From contig CAJOME010000022.1 of NCBI GenBank assembly GCA_905235585.1, positions 1 to 33,390 of the forward strand: a DNA stretch of 33,390 bases, given 5' to 3'. The position numbers and the translations under genes were made by a program. Every line of letters begins with the position of its first letter. Position 1 is the first letter of the stretch. This document shows, in pieces, positions 14,466-21,486 of this stretch. The notes below the pieces were generated by a model that did not search any database, had not been told where the DNA came from, and was given only the letters and a program-made list of their open reading frames with translations. The stretch is from an uncultured Lachnospiraceae bacterium (GTDB lineage: Bacteria; Bacillota; Clostridia; Lachnospirales; Lachnospiraceae).

Positions 14466-15487
14466 ATGGAAGAAACGATCCCCAGAAGCGGAAACATTAC
14501 TGACATGAGTATGGCGCCGATAATAAGCGAAAGGAGAACTATCAGCACGGGCTCAATGGTCCCCAGTGCATTGCTGATGCTTGTATCTATCTTTTTCTGG
14601 CTCTGCTCCATGACCACATCAGCCGAGCCGGTACGATTGCCGATCGTCATCATGCGGGCCGGCACGCCGGAAAGTATGCCCGACTCCTTAAGCGCCTCAT
14701 CAAAAGGCACTCCGTCGGTAAGCTTTGTCCTGCATATATCTATCTTGGCAGAAAAGACCTTGTCTTCTATGATCTCGGATACCATCTCGATGCCGAAATC
14801 GGGAGAAAAACCGGATCTTAAAGCAAGAGCCAATCCATCCGCAAAGCGGCTGGTGGAAATATCGCTCCTGAGCTTTTTGAAAAACCTGAAATGTGACAGA
14901 AAGGCGAGTCCTGCCCGTCTTCCCTTTTCAGTCCTGACACAGATGACGGAGACCGCAAGTATGACCACCAGTATCACGACAAAAACTATCGAATACCTGC
15001 TGATGATGTCACCGGCATCATACAGCACCCCGGCAAAGCCTGTCATCTCTGACCCCAGCTGTCTGAACACCTGACGGAATACCGGCATCACCTGAAGAAG
15101 CAGCACCAGTATCACGACAAGTATCATTCCTGCCATCACTATAGGATAGGTGACCGCCTGTCGTATCGACTGTCTGATCTCCTCTTCTCTTGTATAGTGC
15201 CTGCGGAGCGCGTCCATTACGTTGTCAAGGTTGCCTGTCTCCTCTCCTATCCTCGTCATGTTTACCATATAGGTCGGAAACACTCCTGTGCTCTCCAAAG
15301 CGCTGTGAAGGTATCCTCCTTCTTCAAGCTTTGCTTTTATGTCTCCATACAGCTTCTTCTCCTCCGCACTCGCTTCAGAATCGTCCCCCATCATATAGAG
15401 TCCCTCTATGGAGGAGATGCCGGCTCTTATGATCATCGACATCTGTCCGCAAAAGTACGAAAGCTCCGAATTGCTCAACGTTTTCAT
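14462..15487 (-). CDS. Type II secretion/type IV pilus inner-membrane protein, GspF/PilC family
   Basis: 341 residues with two T2SF domains (about 10-130 and 210-330), each ending in a membrane segment; predicted segments are near 113-134, 166-184 and 315-338. Motifs include MSMIIRAGISSIEGL, NMTRIGEETGNLDNV and, in the second domain, the equivalent MMTIGNRTGSADVV. GspF/PilC is the platform protein on which the motor ATPase acts. It is the first gene of the operon, with AGGAGAG 11 bases before the ATG. At 341 residues it is shorter than many PilC proteins (about 400) because the N-terminal extension is missing. Confidence 0.9.
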   Translation of the reverse strand: MKTLSNSELSYFCGQMSMIIRAGISSIEGLYMMGDDSEASAEEKKLYGDIKAKLEEGGYLHSALESTGVFPTYMVNMTRIGEETGNLDNVMDALRRHYTREEEIRQSIRQAVTYPIVMAGMILVVILVLLLQVMPVFRQVFRQLGSEMTGFAGVLYDAGDIISRYSIVFVVILVVILAVSVICVRTEKGRRAGLAFLSHFRFFKKLRSDISTSRFADGLALALRSGFSPDFGIEMVSEIIEDKVFSAKIDICRTKLTDGVPFDEALKESGILSGVPARMMTIGNRTGSADVVMEQSQKKIDTSISNALGTIEPVLIVLLSLIIGAILMSVMFPLLGIVSSI

Positions 15488-15532
15488 GGAAAATCATGCT
15501 CTCCTTATGATATAATAAAACACAACCAACTC

Positions 15533-15561
15533 ATTGTATCACGACCGGTTATCTTTTGAAA
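15533..15561 (-). promoter_or_regulatory. Candidate promoter of the pilus operon
   Basis: On the minus strand, TACAAT (15538-15533) with an extended -10 (TGA directly before it) and a weak TTTCAA (15561-15556) at 17 bases. It would give a leader of about 40 bases ahead of gspF. Confidence 0.5.
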
Positions 15562-15632
15562 GTGTTTGCACACGCAATCTGCTACAATCGCATATCGCGG
15601 AAAAAAATTTCCTTTTTTTCTTTAAAAAAGAC

Positions 15633-15661
15633 TTGCAATGATTGACAAGTCATGATATTCT
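15633..15661 (+). promoter_or_regulatory. Candidate promoter of the FliD-like gene
   Basis: TTGCAA (15633-15638), 17 bases, then TATTCT (15656-15661) preceded by TGA, an extended -10. A perfect TTGACA (15642-15647) lies inside the spacer, but its nearest -10-like box (TATAAA at 15669) is 21 bases away. No sigma-D (TAAA/GCCGATAA) flagellar promoter was found. The rest of the 271-base gap 15488-15758 is AT-rich with no other feature. Confidence 0.4.
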
Positions 15662-15758
15662 ATACACGTATAAATGGATTATTATACGGTTTTTGTCTTT
15701 AATGGTCACAAAGACCGCCGTCCACTGACGATCACGGAGGAAAGGAGGGGACGTCTAT

Positions 15759-17060
15759 ATGGCATCATTTGCATTGCAGAATGTCTATAACAATTATCTG
15801 ACGCAGTATGCGCCGAAGACTACACGTTATGACTCGCATAAAAAAGACGAGCTGAGAAGCGTTTATAAGGCTATACTCAGGCAGACCAAAGAGTCGCCCC
15901 TGTTCCTGCCCGTTTCCGAAGAGGACGCCATACAGTATGCAGTGAGCATGAAGGAAAACGCAAGGGATCTCAGTAACGTGATCGCTTCTCTTTCAAATGA
16001 CAGAAGCTTAAATCTTCTCGATAAGAAGACGGCCTTCTCTTCCGATGAGGATGTCGCTCTGGCAAAATACATCGGCGATGGCACATCCGCGGATGATGAG
16101 GATCTGCCGGCATTTGACATAGGTGTACAGAGACTCGCAACAAATCAGGTTAACTCCGGCAGGTATATAAATGACGGTGCCATGACACTTGACCCTGACA
16201 CCTATTCGTTCGATATCCATATCAGTGACACCGATTACGAGTTCCAGTTTAATGTAGAGCCCGGTGATACCAACAAAGATATGGAAGACAAGCTTGCCCG
16301 CCTCATAAATCGCAGCAATATAGGTGTGACGGCTTCGGTCGAGTCTGACGGACAGGGCAGATCGGCACTCAGGATAGAGAGTAACGCTACCGGCAGACCA
16401 AGCGGTAAGGATACATTATTCAATATATCTGATGATCACACCAGTAAGAGAGCAGGTGCCGTGGAGTACTTCGGTCTCGGCGAGGTCACTATGGCTCCCG
16501 CGAATGCTGAGTTCACCTTAAACGGAAGTGCTCATGATGCATTCTCCAATTCATTTACGATAGATAAGGCTTATGAGATCACCCTTACAGGTGTAAGTGA
16601 GCCGGGTGAAGCTGCTCACATAGGACTGAAGCCCGATGTGGACTCCCTCATCAGCAATGTGGGCAGTCTGGTAGAGGGCTACAACAAGTTTATCACAAAT
16701 GCCATGAGCTATTCCGAGAACTACGGTCATTCCAATAAGTTCAGAAATGAAATGGTCGGCATACAGAATGTGTACAGGAATGAGCTGGATGCCATAGGTC
16801 TCAGCTTTAACGACGACGGTACGATATCTATAGACGAAAAGTATCTTAAGGCTGCGGCAGAGGAAAAGGATCATGACGAGACACTGAAGCCTATCACGGA
16901 CTTCACAAGCGAGATGCTTCTTGAGGCCAAAAAGATATCACTCAATCCGATGAACTACACCAACAGGATAGTCGTGGAGTACAAAAACCCCGGACACAAT
17001 TTTGCCAATCCGTATATCACAAGCATGTATTCCGGGATGATGTTCAGTTCATATACATAA
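15759..17060 (+). CDS. FliD-like flagellar capping (HAP2) family protein
   Basis: 433 residues, preceded by AGGAGG. The N-terminal part has NNYLTQYAPKTTRYDSHKKDELRSVYKAI and, later, YAVSMKENARDLSNVIASL, a heptad-like helical region. The middle holds a domain typical of FliD (GDTNKDMEDKLARLINRSNIGVTASVE, then ALRIESNATG). The C-terminus returns to helix (LISNVGSLVEGYNKFI). This is the order of a filament cap: outer helices and a central D2/D3-type domain. It has no signal peptide, as expected for type III flagellar export. It is monocistronic, ends in an intrinsic terminator, and no other flagellar gene is in the window. It may be a FliD paralogue rather than the main cap. Confidence 0.75.
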   Translation: MASFALQNVYNNYLTQYAPKTTRYDSHKKDELRSVYKAILRQTKESPLFLPVSEEDAIQYAVSMKENARDLSNVIASLSNDRSLNLLDKKTAFSSDEDVALAKYIGDGTSADDEDLPAFDIGVQRLATNQVNSGRYINDGAMTLDPDTYSFDIHISDTDYEFQFNVEPGDTNKDMEDKLARLINRSNIGVTASVESDGQGRSALRIESNATGRPSGKDTLFNISDDHTSKRAGAVEYFGLGEVTMAPANAEFTLNGSAHDAFSNSFTIDKAYEITLTGVSEPGEAAHIGLKPDVDSLISNVGSLVEGYNKFITNAMSYSENYGHSNKFRNEMVGIQNVYRNELDAIGLSFNDDGTISIDEKYLKAAAEEKDHDETLKPITDFTSEMLLEAKKISLNPMNYTNRIVVEYKNPGHNFANPYITSMYSGMMFSSYT

Positions 17061-17090
17061 AAGCGATCCGTAAAACGGGTCGCTTTTTTC
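17061..17090. terminator. Intrinsic terminator, FliD-like gene / glf (convergent)
   Basis: AAGCGATCCGT pairs with ACGGGTCGCTT (one G-U pair) around a short A loop, followed on the plus strand by TTTTTTC. It ends next to the glf stop codon and may serve both genes, though the T-run is on the plus side. Confidence 0.85.
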
Positions 17091-17091
17091 T

Positions 17092-18204
17092 TTATCTAAG
17101 ATCTGCCGTCATTTTAAGTGCACTCGCTATCACCTGATCCATGTCATAATACTTATACTCGCCAAGTCTGCCTCCGAATATCACTTTGCTCTCCTTTGCG
17201 GCAAGCTCCAGGTATTTCCCATACAGCTTTGCATTACGTTCATCATTTACGGGGTAGTACGGCTCATCACCGGGCTTCCACTCAGAGCTGTACTCTCTGG
17301 ATATGACGGTCTGCGGGATGTCATTCCCGTCTTCATCCCTACCGAATTCAAACCACTTGTGCTCTATGATCCTGGTCCAGGGTGTCTCCCTGTCGGTATA
17401 GTTTACCGCGGCATTCCCTTGATAATTGGAGATATCAAGCGTCTCATTTTCAAACCTCACCGAACGATACTCCAGATATCCGAGCCTATAGCCGAAGAAC
17501 GCGTCTATCGCTCCGGTATATATCACCTTATCCGCTTTGGCATCATACTCATCCCGGTGCTCAAGGTAGTCGACATTCAGCTCCGTATCTATGCCATCCA
17601 GCATATTCGCGACCATCCTTGTATAGCCGCCCACTGGTATACCCTGATACAGCGCATTGAAATAATTGTTGTCATAGGTCAGTCTGACGGGGAGTCTTTT
17701 TATGATAAAGGCCGGAAGCTCCTTACAATCCCTGCCCCACTGCTTTTCGGTATATCCCTTTATCAGCTTCTCATATATATCCCTGCCTACAAGAGATATG
17801 GCCTGCTCCTCAAGGTTCCGCGGCTCACCGGTGATCTCCCGTCTCTGCTCGTCTATCTTTGCCTCAGCTTCGTCCGGAGAGGTCACTCCCCACATCTTAT
17901 TAAATGTGTACATATTGAAAGGGAGCGAATAGAGCTCTCCTTTGTAGTTTGCCACCGGTGAATTGGTAAAGCGGTTAAACTCCGCGAAACGATTTACGTA
18001 TTCCCATACCTTTTTATCATTGGTATGAAAAATATGCGCACCGTACATATGCACATTGATGCCGCATATTTTCTCGGTATACACATTGCCGCCCACATTC
18101 CCGCGCCTGTCTATGACCAGTACGGACCTGCCAGCCTCTTTAAGCTCCCGAGCCGCGACTGCTCCATACAGACCGGCACCCACTATAAGATAATCGTATG
18201 TCAT
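17092..18204 (-). CDS. glf: UDP-galactopyranose mutase
   Basis: 370 residues, the usual bacterial length. It interconverts UDP-galactopyranose and UDP-galactofuranose using reduced FAD. The FAD-binding fold is seen as LIVGAGLYGAVAARELKEAG followed by VIDRRGNVGGN. Other family motifs are YGAHIFHTN, LPFNMYTF, LIKGYTEKQWG, GGYTRMV and, near the C-terminus, GGRLGEYKYYDMD. The product supplies galactofuranose for surface glycans. The ATG overlaps the stop of the O-antigen ligase-like gene by 4 bases (ATGA), so the two are coupled. Confidence 0.97.
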   Translation of the reverse strand: MTYDYLIVGAGLYGAVAARELKEAGRSVLVIDRRGNVGGNVYTEKICGINVHMYGAHIFHTNDKKVWEYVNRFAEFNRFTNSPVANYKGELYSLPFNMYTFNKMWGVTSPDEAEAKIDEQRREITGEPRNLEEQAISLVGRDIYEKLIKGYTEKQWGRDCKELPAFIIKRLPVRLTYDNNYFNALYQGIPVGGYTRMVANMLDGIDTELNVDYLEHRDEYDAKADKVIYTGAIDAFFGYRLGYLEYRSVRFENETLDISNYQGNAAVNYTDRETPWTRIIEHKWFEFGRDEDGNDIPQTVISREYSSEWKPGDEPYYPVNDERNAKLYGKYLELAAKESKVIFGGRLGEYKYYDMDQVIASALKMTADLR

Positions 18205-19835
18205 ATCAGCTCACCATCCTGTTCCCAAAACTCCAGTCTGCCATTGTGACAGAACTCCTCACCGGCTCCGATTATTATAAATATGATCGGGGTGCAGATG
18301 ATCTGCTGGTAACAGAAAAAATTGTGCGCCATATACGCAAGTATACAAAGCACCGGAGCTATCACCTCAGGGGTATCCTTTGCGTGCTTTGAAAACCTTA
18401 CTATAGCTCCCACAAATATACCGATGTATGCGACCGCTCCGACGATACCCACCGTAATAAAGGAATTCAGCCATTCATTATGCGCACAGGTAAGCACTGT
18501 ATTTTCCCCCCATTTGGCGACAAGCTCTTCGGAATAATACCTGTAGACCTGATTATAAAAACCATCCGGTCCCGCCCCGAAAAGCTTCCTCAGAGGATCA
18601 CTCTTAATAAATGTCCCCACAGCCACCATCCATGATGAACCCCTGTTGTTCCCCCAGAATTCATCGAAGAGAAGATAATTGTTGTCAGAAGCGAATGCCG
18701 TCCCGGTAAGCGCTCCGCTTGTATTCAATACGATATATGTCACAACCGCTGCCGCTGAAACGAAGCACAAAGCCACTACTCCTGTCCTCACCGGCGTGTA
18801 ACTGCCTATATAAAAGCTATCCCCTGATGAGATCCTAAGATAGACGACATACAGTATCACCGATACCGCAAGGAGCACCCACGATATCATCCCCATCGAC
18901 AGAGCCCTCATGGTATCGGAAAGCACGATCGCCCGATCCGCGAATACCGACTGCAGTATGCCCATTATCTTCCAGCCGGCAAACAGCAGTATCAGGCACT
19001 GCAGAAACCTTTTCATCTTCAGGTTCTCACTAAAGGAAAAGCAGAACAGACCCATATAGATAAATCCGTAAGCCATTATAGCGGAATCGGAGTTTTGGGC
19101 GATCATCGTCACTGTGCCCAGAAGAACATATGCCCCCGACAGCATACGTATCACATGCCTGTCGTAGTGCCAGAATGCGAAAAGACCGATAGGGAAAAGC
19201 AGTACCATATAGCTGGAAAACCATGTGGCCTGCCCTAACGTAGATATGAAGTTGATAAAATATCTCTCATCAAGTCCGACATACATTTCCAACGGATCTA
19301 CCATGAACCTGTTGAGGACACAGATCAGGAAAACGACTGCCGAAACTGCAAGATAAATGGTAAGTACTATCTCATCCCATCTCCAGAAGCGTGACACGAA
19401 ATAATAAACTGTCAGAAACGCCAGCTGTGAAACAAGACCCATGTACCATCCGTCATAACCTATCAGTATATAGTCCTTAAAGGGAGATAGTGCGTAGGAA
19501 AGAACCACTATCAGACCGTAGGCAAGTACCAGTCTGTCTGTGAGTGAGGTTCTGCCAAAATTCCAGTAGTCTCTTATCTTTCCCACTCTTACAAGATGCA
19601 GCTGATACCATGTGAATGTGACCGCCATGAGAATGACTGCCACAAGGGTGACCCATTTGAAGAAGTGCCATTTGGCATCTCCCATATTATAGTATTTGTC
19701 TTCGTAGTAGAGCGGATAAACAGCGAACATAAAAAAAACATATACCGCCACTATATCCTTTACTATCCTCTTTGATATCGGAGTGTTAATCTCCTGTGCA
19801 TTATTCTTTTTTCCGGCTATCCTGATTTTGCTCAT
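18201..19835 (-). CDS. O-antigen ligase (Wzy_C) family membrane protein
   Basis: 544 residues from the ATG at 19835 (MSKIRIAGKK). About 10-12 hydrophobic segments surround one large loop carrying RGSSWMVAVGTFIKSDP, LFGAGPDGF and AHNEWLNSFITVG, the conserved Wzy_C/WaaL region with its His. Such proteins transfer or polymerise lipid-linked glycans outside the membrane. In a monoderm the likely job is polymerising or attaching a cell-surface polysaccharide, possibly containing the galactofuranose made by Glf (inference). An in-frame start at 19898 would encode part of a 46-bp direct repeat and is rejected. TATAAT lies only 7 bases before the ATG and no ribosome binding site is visible. Confidence 0.88.
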   Translation of the reverse strand: MSKIRIAGKKNNAQEINTPISKRIVKDIVAVYVFFMFAVYPLYYEDKYYNMGDAKWHFFKWVTLVAVILMAVTFTWYQLHLVRVGKIRDYWNFGRTSLTDRLVLAYGLIVVLSYALSPFKDYILIGYDGWYMGLVSQLAFLTVYYFVSRFWRWDEIVLTIYLAVSAVVFLICVLNRFMVDPLEMYVGLDERYFINFISTLGQATWFSSYMVLLFPIGLFAFWHYDRHVIRMLSGAYVLLGTVTMIAQNSDSAIMAYGFIYMGLFCFSFSENLKMKRFLQCLILLFAGWKIMGILQSVFADRAIVLSDTMRALSMGMISWVLLAVSVILYVVYLRISSGDSFYIGSYTPVRTGVVALCFVSAAAVVTYIVLNTSGALTGTAFASDNNYLLFDEFWGNNRGSSWMVAVGTFIKSDPLRKLFGAGPDGFYNQVYRYYSEELVAKWGENTVLTCAHNEWLNSFITVGIVGAVAYIGIFVGAIVRFSKHAKDTPEVIAPVLCILAYMAHNFFCYQQIICTPIIFIIIGAGEEFCHNGRLEFWEQDGELI

Positions 19836-19841
19836 GGCAGA

Positions 19842-19848
19842 TATTATA
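19842..19848 (-). promoter_or_regulatory. TATAAT box just upstream of the O-antigen ligase-like gene
   Basis: A perfect TATAAT (19848-19843) on the minus strand, about 7 bases before the ATG, formed at the edge of repeat copy A. The equivalent position in copy B reads TATAAC. The -35 region is poor (TTATGC at 18 bases). Confidence 0.4.
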
Positions 19849-19889
19849 CCATACACATCGGCAGGCGCATAATATTGCGTTCTTTCACG
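19844..19889. repeat. 46-bp direct repeat, copy A
   Basis: Matches 19926-19971 at 44 of 46 positions in the same orientation; begins TTATACCATA and ends TTGCGTTCTTTCACG. It lies between the terminator at 19902-19925 and the O-antigen ligase-like gene. Confidence 0.9.
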
Positions 19890-19901
19890 GCTCGGCAATC
19901 A

Positions 19902-19925
19902 AAACCAGCCAAAGGGCTGCTTTTG
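19902..19925 (-). terminator. Intrinsic terminator after the HlyD-like gene
   Basis: On the minus strand AAAAGCAGCC, a short loop and GGCTGGTTTT form a stem of about 9 bp with one mismatch, followed by TTTTG. The A/T symmetry would allow bidirectional use. It lies between the two copies of the 46-bp repeat. Confidence 0.65.
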
Positions 19926-19971
19926 TTATACCATATACACCGGCAGGCGCATAATATTGCGTTCTTTCACG
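19926..19971. repeat. 46-bp direct repeat, copy B
   Basis: Second copy of the 19844-19889 repeat (two substitutions), directly after the HlyD-like stop codon in the direction of transcription. Copy-to-copy distance is 82 bases. Confidence 0.9.
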
Positions 19972-19974
19972 CCG

Positions 19975-21486
19975 TTAAGTAAGGGGTGAAATCAATTCCT
20001 CCTTCACATCTTCGCCAATATAAGCCTCAGCAGCAGGATCTATCACTACATGAGTTCCTTCCTCCAGACCCTCGACCTGTGTATACTCATTATCCCTTAA
20101 ACCGACTGTCACGTATTTTTTCGCTACTGTTCCGTCCGTGGTGACATATACATATGCGCCCTCGTCATCCGTATACATACATTCCGTAGGCACACGCAAT
20201 ACACCTTCGGCAGTCGCAAGCTCAAGCTTTACATCCGCATCCAGACCCACAATGAGTTCCTCGTCAGTCTCTACCTCGATCTCTATGCTCGCCTTAGCCT
20301 TGCCTGACGCATCATTTTCTGCAGACTGGTTGATCTTTGACACCTTACCGTCATACTGCAGATTGCCGATCTTTATTACGGCCTCCTGCCCTTCCAGGAC
20401 TGATGCGATATCATATTTGGACACCATCATCTTCACCTTATAGCTCTGGTCAGACTGCATCTCAAATATCGGCACTCCCTTTTCCACATAAGCGCCTATG
20501 TCCACAAGGCAGTCTGTGATTATGCCGTCAGCAGGAGCGACTGTGCCGCCCTTCGCTTTCGCAAGCTCCTTCTCCGCCTTGGAAAGAGTCAGCTTATCAT
20601 GCTCCACCTGCTGCTCGTTTGCAAAGATCTCACTGTATGCAGTAAGCATTGACTGGGCTGTATCCCTGTCTGTTCTGGCCTCTGACCATAATCTTGTAAC
20701 TGTCTCCAGATCATTCTGATATGCCACGTATTTTTTATAGGTCTCGGGATCCATCCCTTCCTGCGGAAGACATAAGCTCGCCCTCTGCGCATCCGATATG
20801 TCGTCGTTCAGCTCCTTTATATCATCCTGCCTTCTTTTGGATTTGTCCGCAAGCTCCTGTATTCTATTCTTTTCCGCGTCAGTTGCATTTTCTTCCTTAA
20901 GCTCTATCGCCTTCAGATCAGCCTCTATCTTTGCCAGATCGGTCTGCTTTTCGGATATCTCCTCCTGCATTTTGATTATATCGTTCTGGTACTGCTTCTG
21001 CTGCTCTCTGAGCCAGTAGCCCTTCGCCTGATCATTTGTTTCGAGCGCCATGATATTTATCTCAAGCAGCGCATATACGCTTTTACAGTTTTCGATCTGT
21101 TTTGAGGCTTCATTGTATTTCCTCTGATTCTTTGTCCTGTTTTCGGAAGCAGCCGCCAATATCTTTTCACTGTACTTCACATCAGTCGCCGCATAATCCA
21201 CATTATCCTGCTGCAGCTCGCCTGCATAGCCTATCATCAGGTCTCCTGCCTTGACTCTTTCCCCCGTTTCCACATATTTCTCATCCACTACTCCGGCTAC
21301 ATCCGAATACACAGTAACCTTTCTGTCTCCTTCGATCTTTCCCGTTCCTGAAAGTATCGGCGATACACTTCCCTTCTCACAAGCTACGACCTGTACTGTT
21401 TCAGGTAAAAGATAGTAATACAGACCTCCGCCTGCCGCAACAAGACATAATAGGATGATGATCAACAGTTTCAGTCTTTTTTTCAT
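19975..21486 (-). CDS. HlyD/MacA-type periplasmic-adaptor-like subunit of an ABC exporter
   Basis: 503 residues. One N-terminal membrane segment (about 5-27), then a lipoyl-like half (VYSDVAGVVDEKYVETGERVKAGD), a long charged coiled coil (about 95-310, rich in E/K/Q), the second lipoyl half (GGTVAPADGIITDCLVDIGAYVEKG) and a beta-barrel with VLRVPTECMYTDDEGAYVYV. This is the order of MacA-like adaptors. The long coiled coil would span the thick Gram-positive wall rather than reach an outer-membrane channel. It is directly adjacent to the permease gene with no gap and ends the operon before a terminator. Substrate unknown. Confidence 0.9.
   Translation of the reverse strand: MKKRLKLLIIILLCLVAAGGGLYYYLLPETVQVVACEKGSVSPILSGTGKIEGDRKVTVYSDVAGVVDEKYVETGERVKAGDLMIGYAGELQQDNVDYAATDVKYSEKILAAASENRTKNQRKYNEASKQIENCKSVYALLEINIMALETNDQAKGYWLREQQKQYQNDIIKMQEEISEKQTDLAKIEADLKAIELKEENATDAEKNRIQELADKSKRRQDDIKELNDDISDAQRASLCLPQEGMDPETYKKYVAYQNDLETVTRLWSEARTDRDTAQSMLTAYSEIFANEQQVEHDKLTLSKAEKELAKAKGGTVAPADGIITDCLVDIGAYVEKGVPIFEMQSDQSYKVKMMVSKYDIASVLEGQEAVIKIGNLQYDGKVSKINQSAENDASGKAKASIEIEVETDEELIVGLDADVKLELATAEGVLRVPTECMYTDDEGAYVYVTTDGTVAKKYVTVGLRDNEYTQVEGLEEGTHVVIDPAAEAYIGEDVKEELISPLT

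Noticed and set aside
15599-15612. GGAAAAAAATTTCC near the FliD-like gene as a terminator
   Set aside because: Only a 5-bp A/T-rich stem; it is a homopolymer-rich tract and lies far from the end of any gene.
19836-19898. 21-codon N-terminal extension of the O-antigen ligase-like protein
   Set aside because: It would be coded by the 46-bp repeat; the ATG at 19835 starts a normal cytosolic N-terminus.
19844-19971. 46-bp repeats as the start of a CRISPR array
   Set aside because: Only two copies, no further repeat-spacer units, no cas genes, and the single spacer is an intrinsic terminator.
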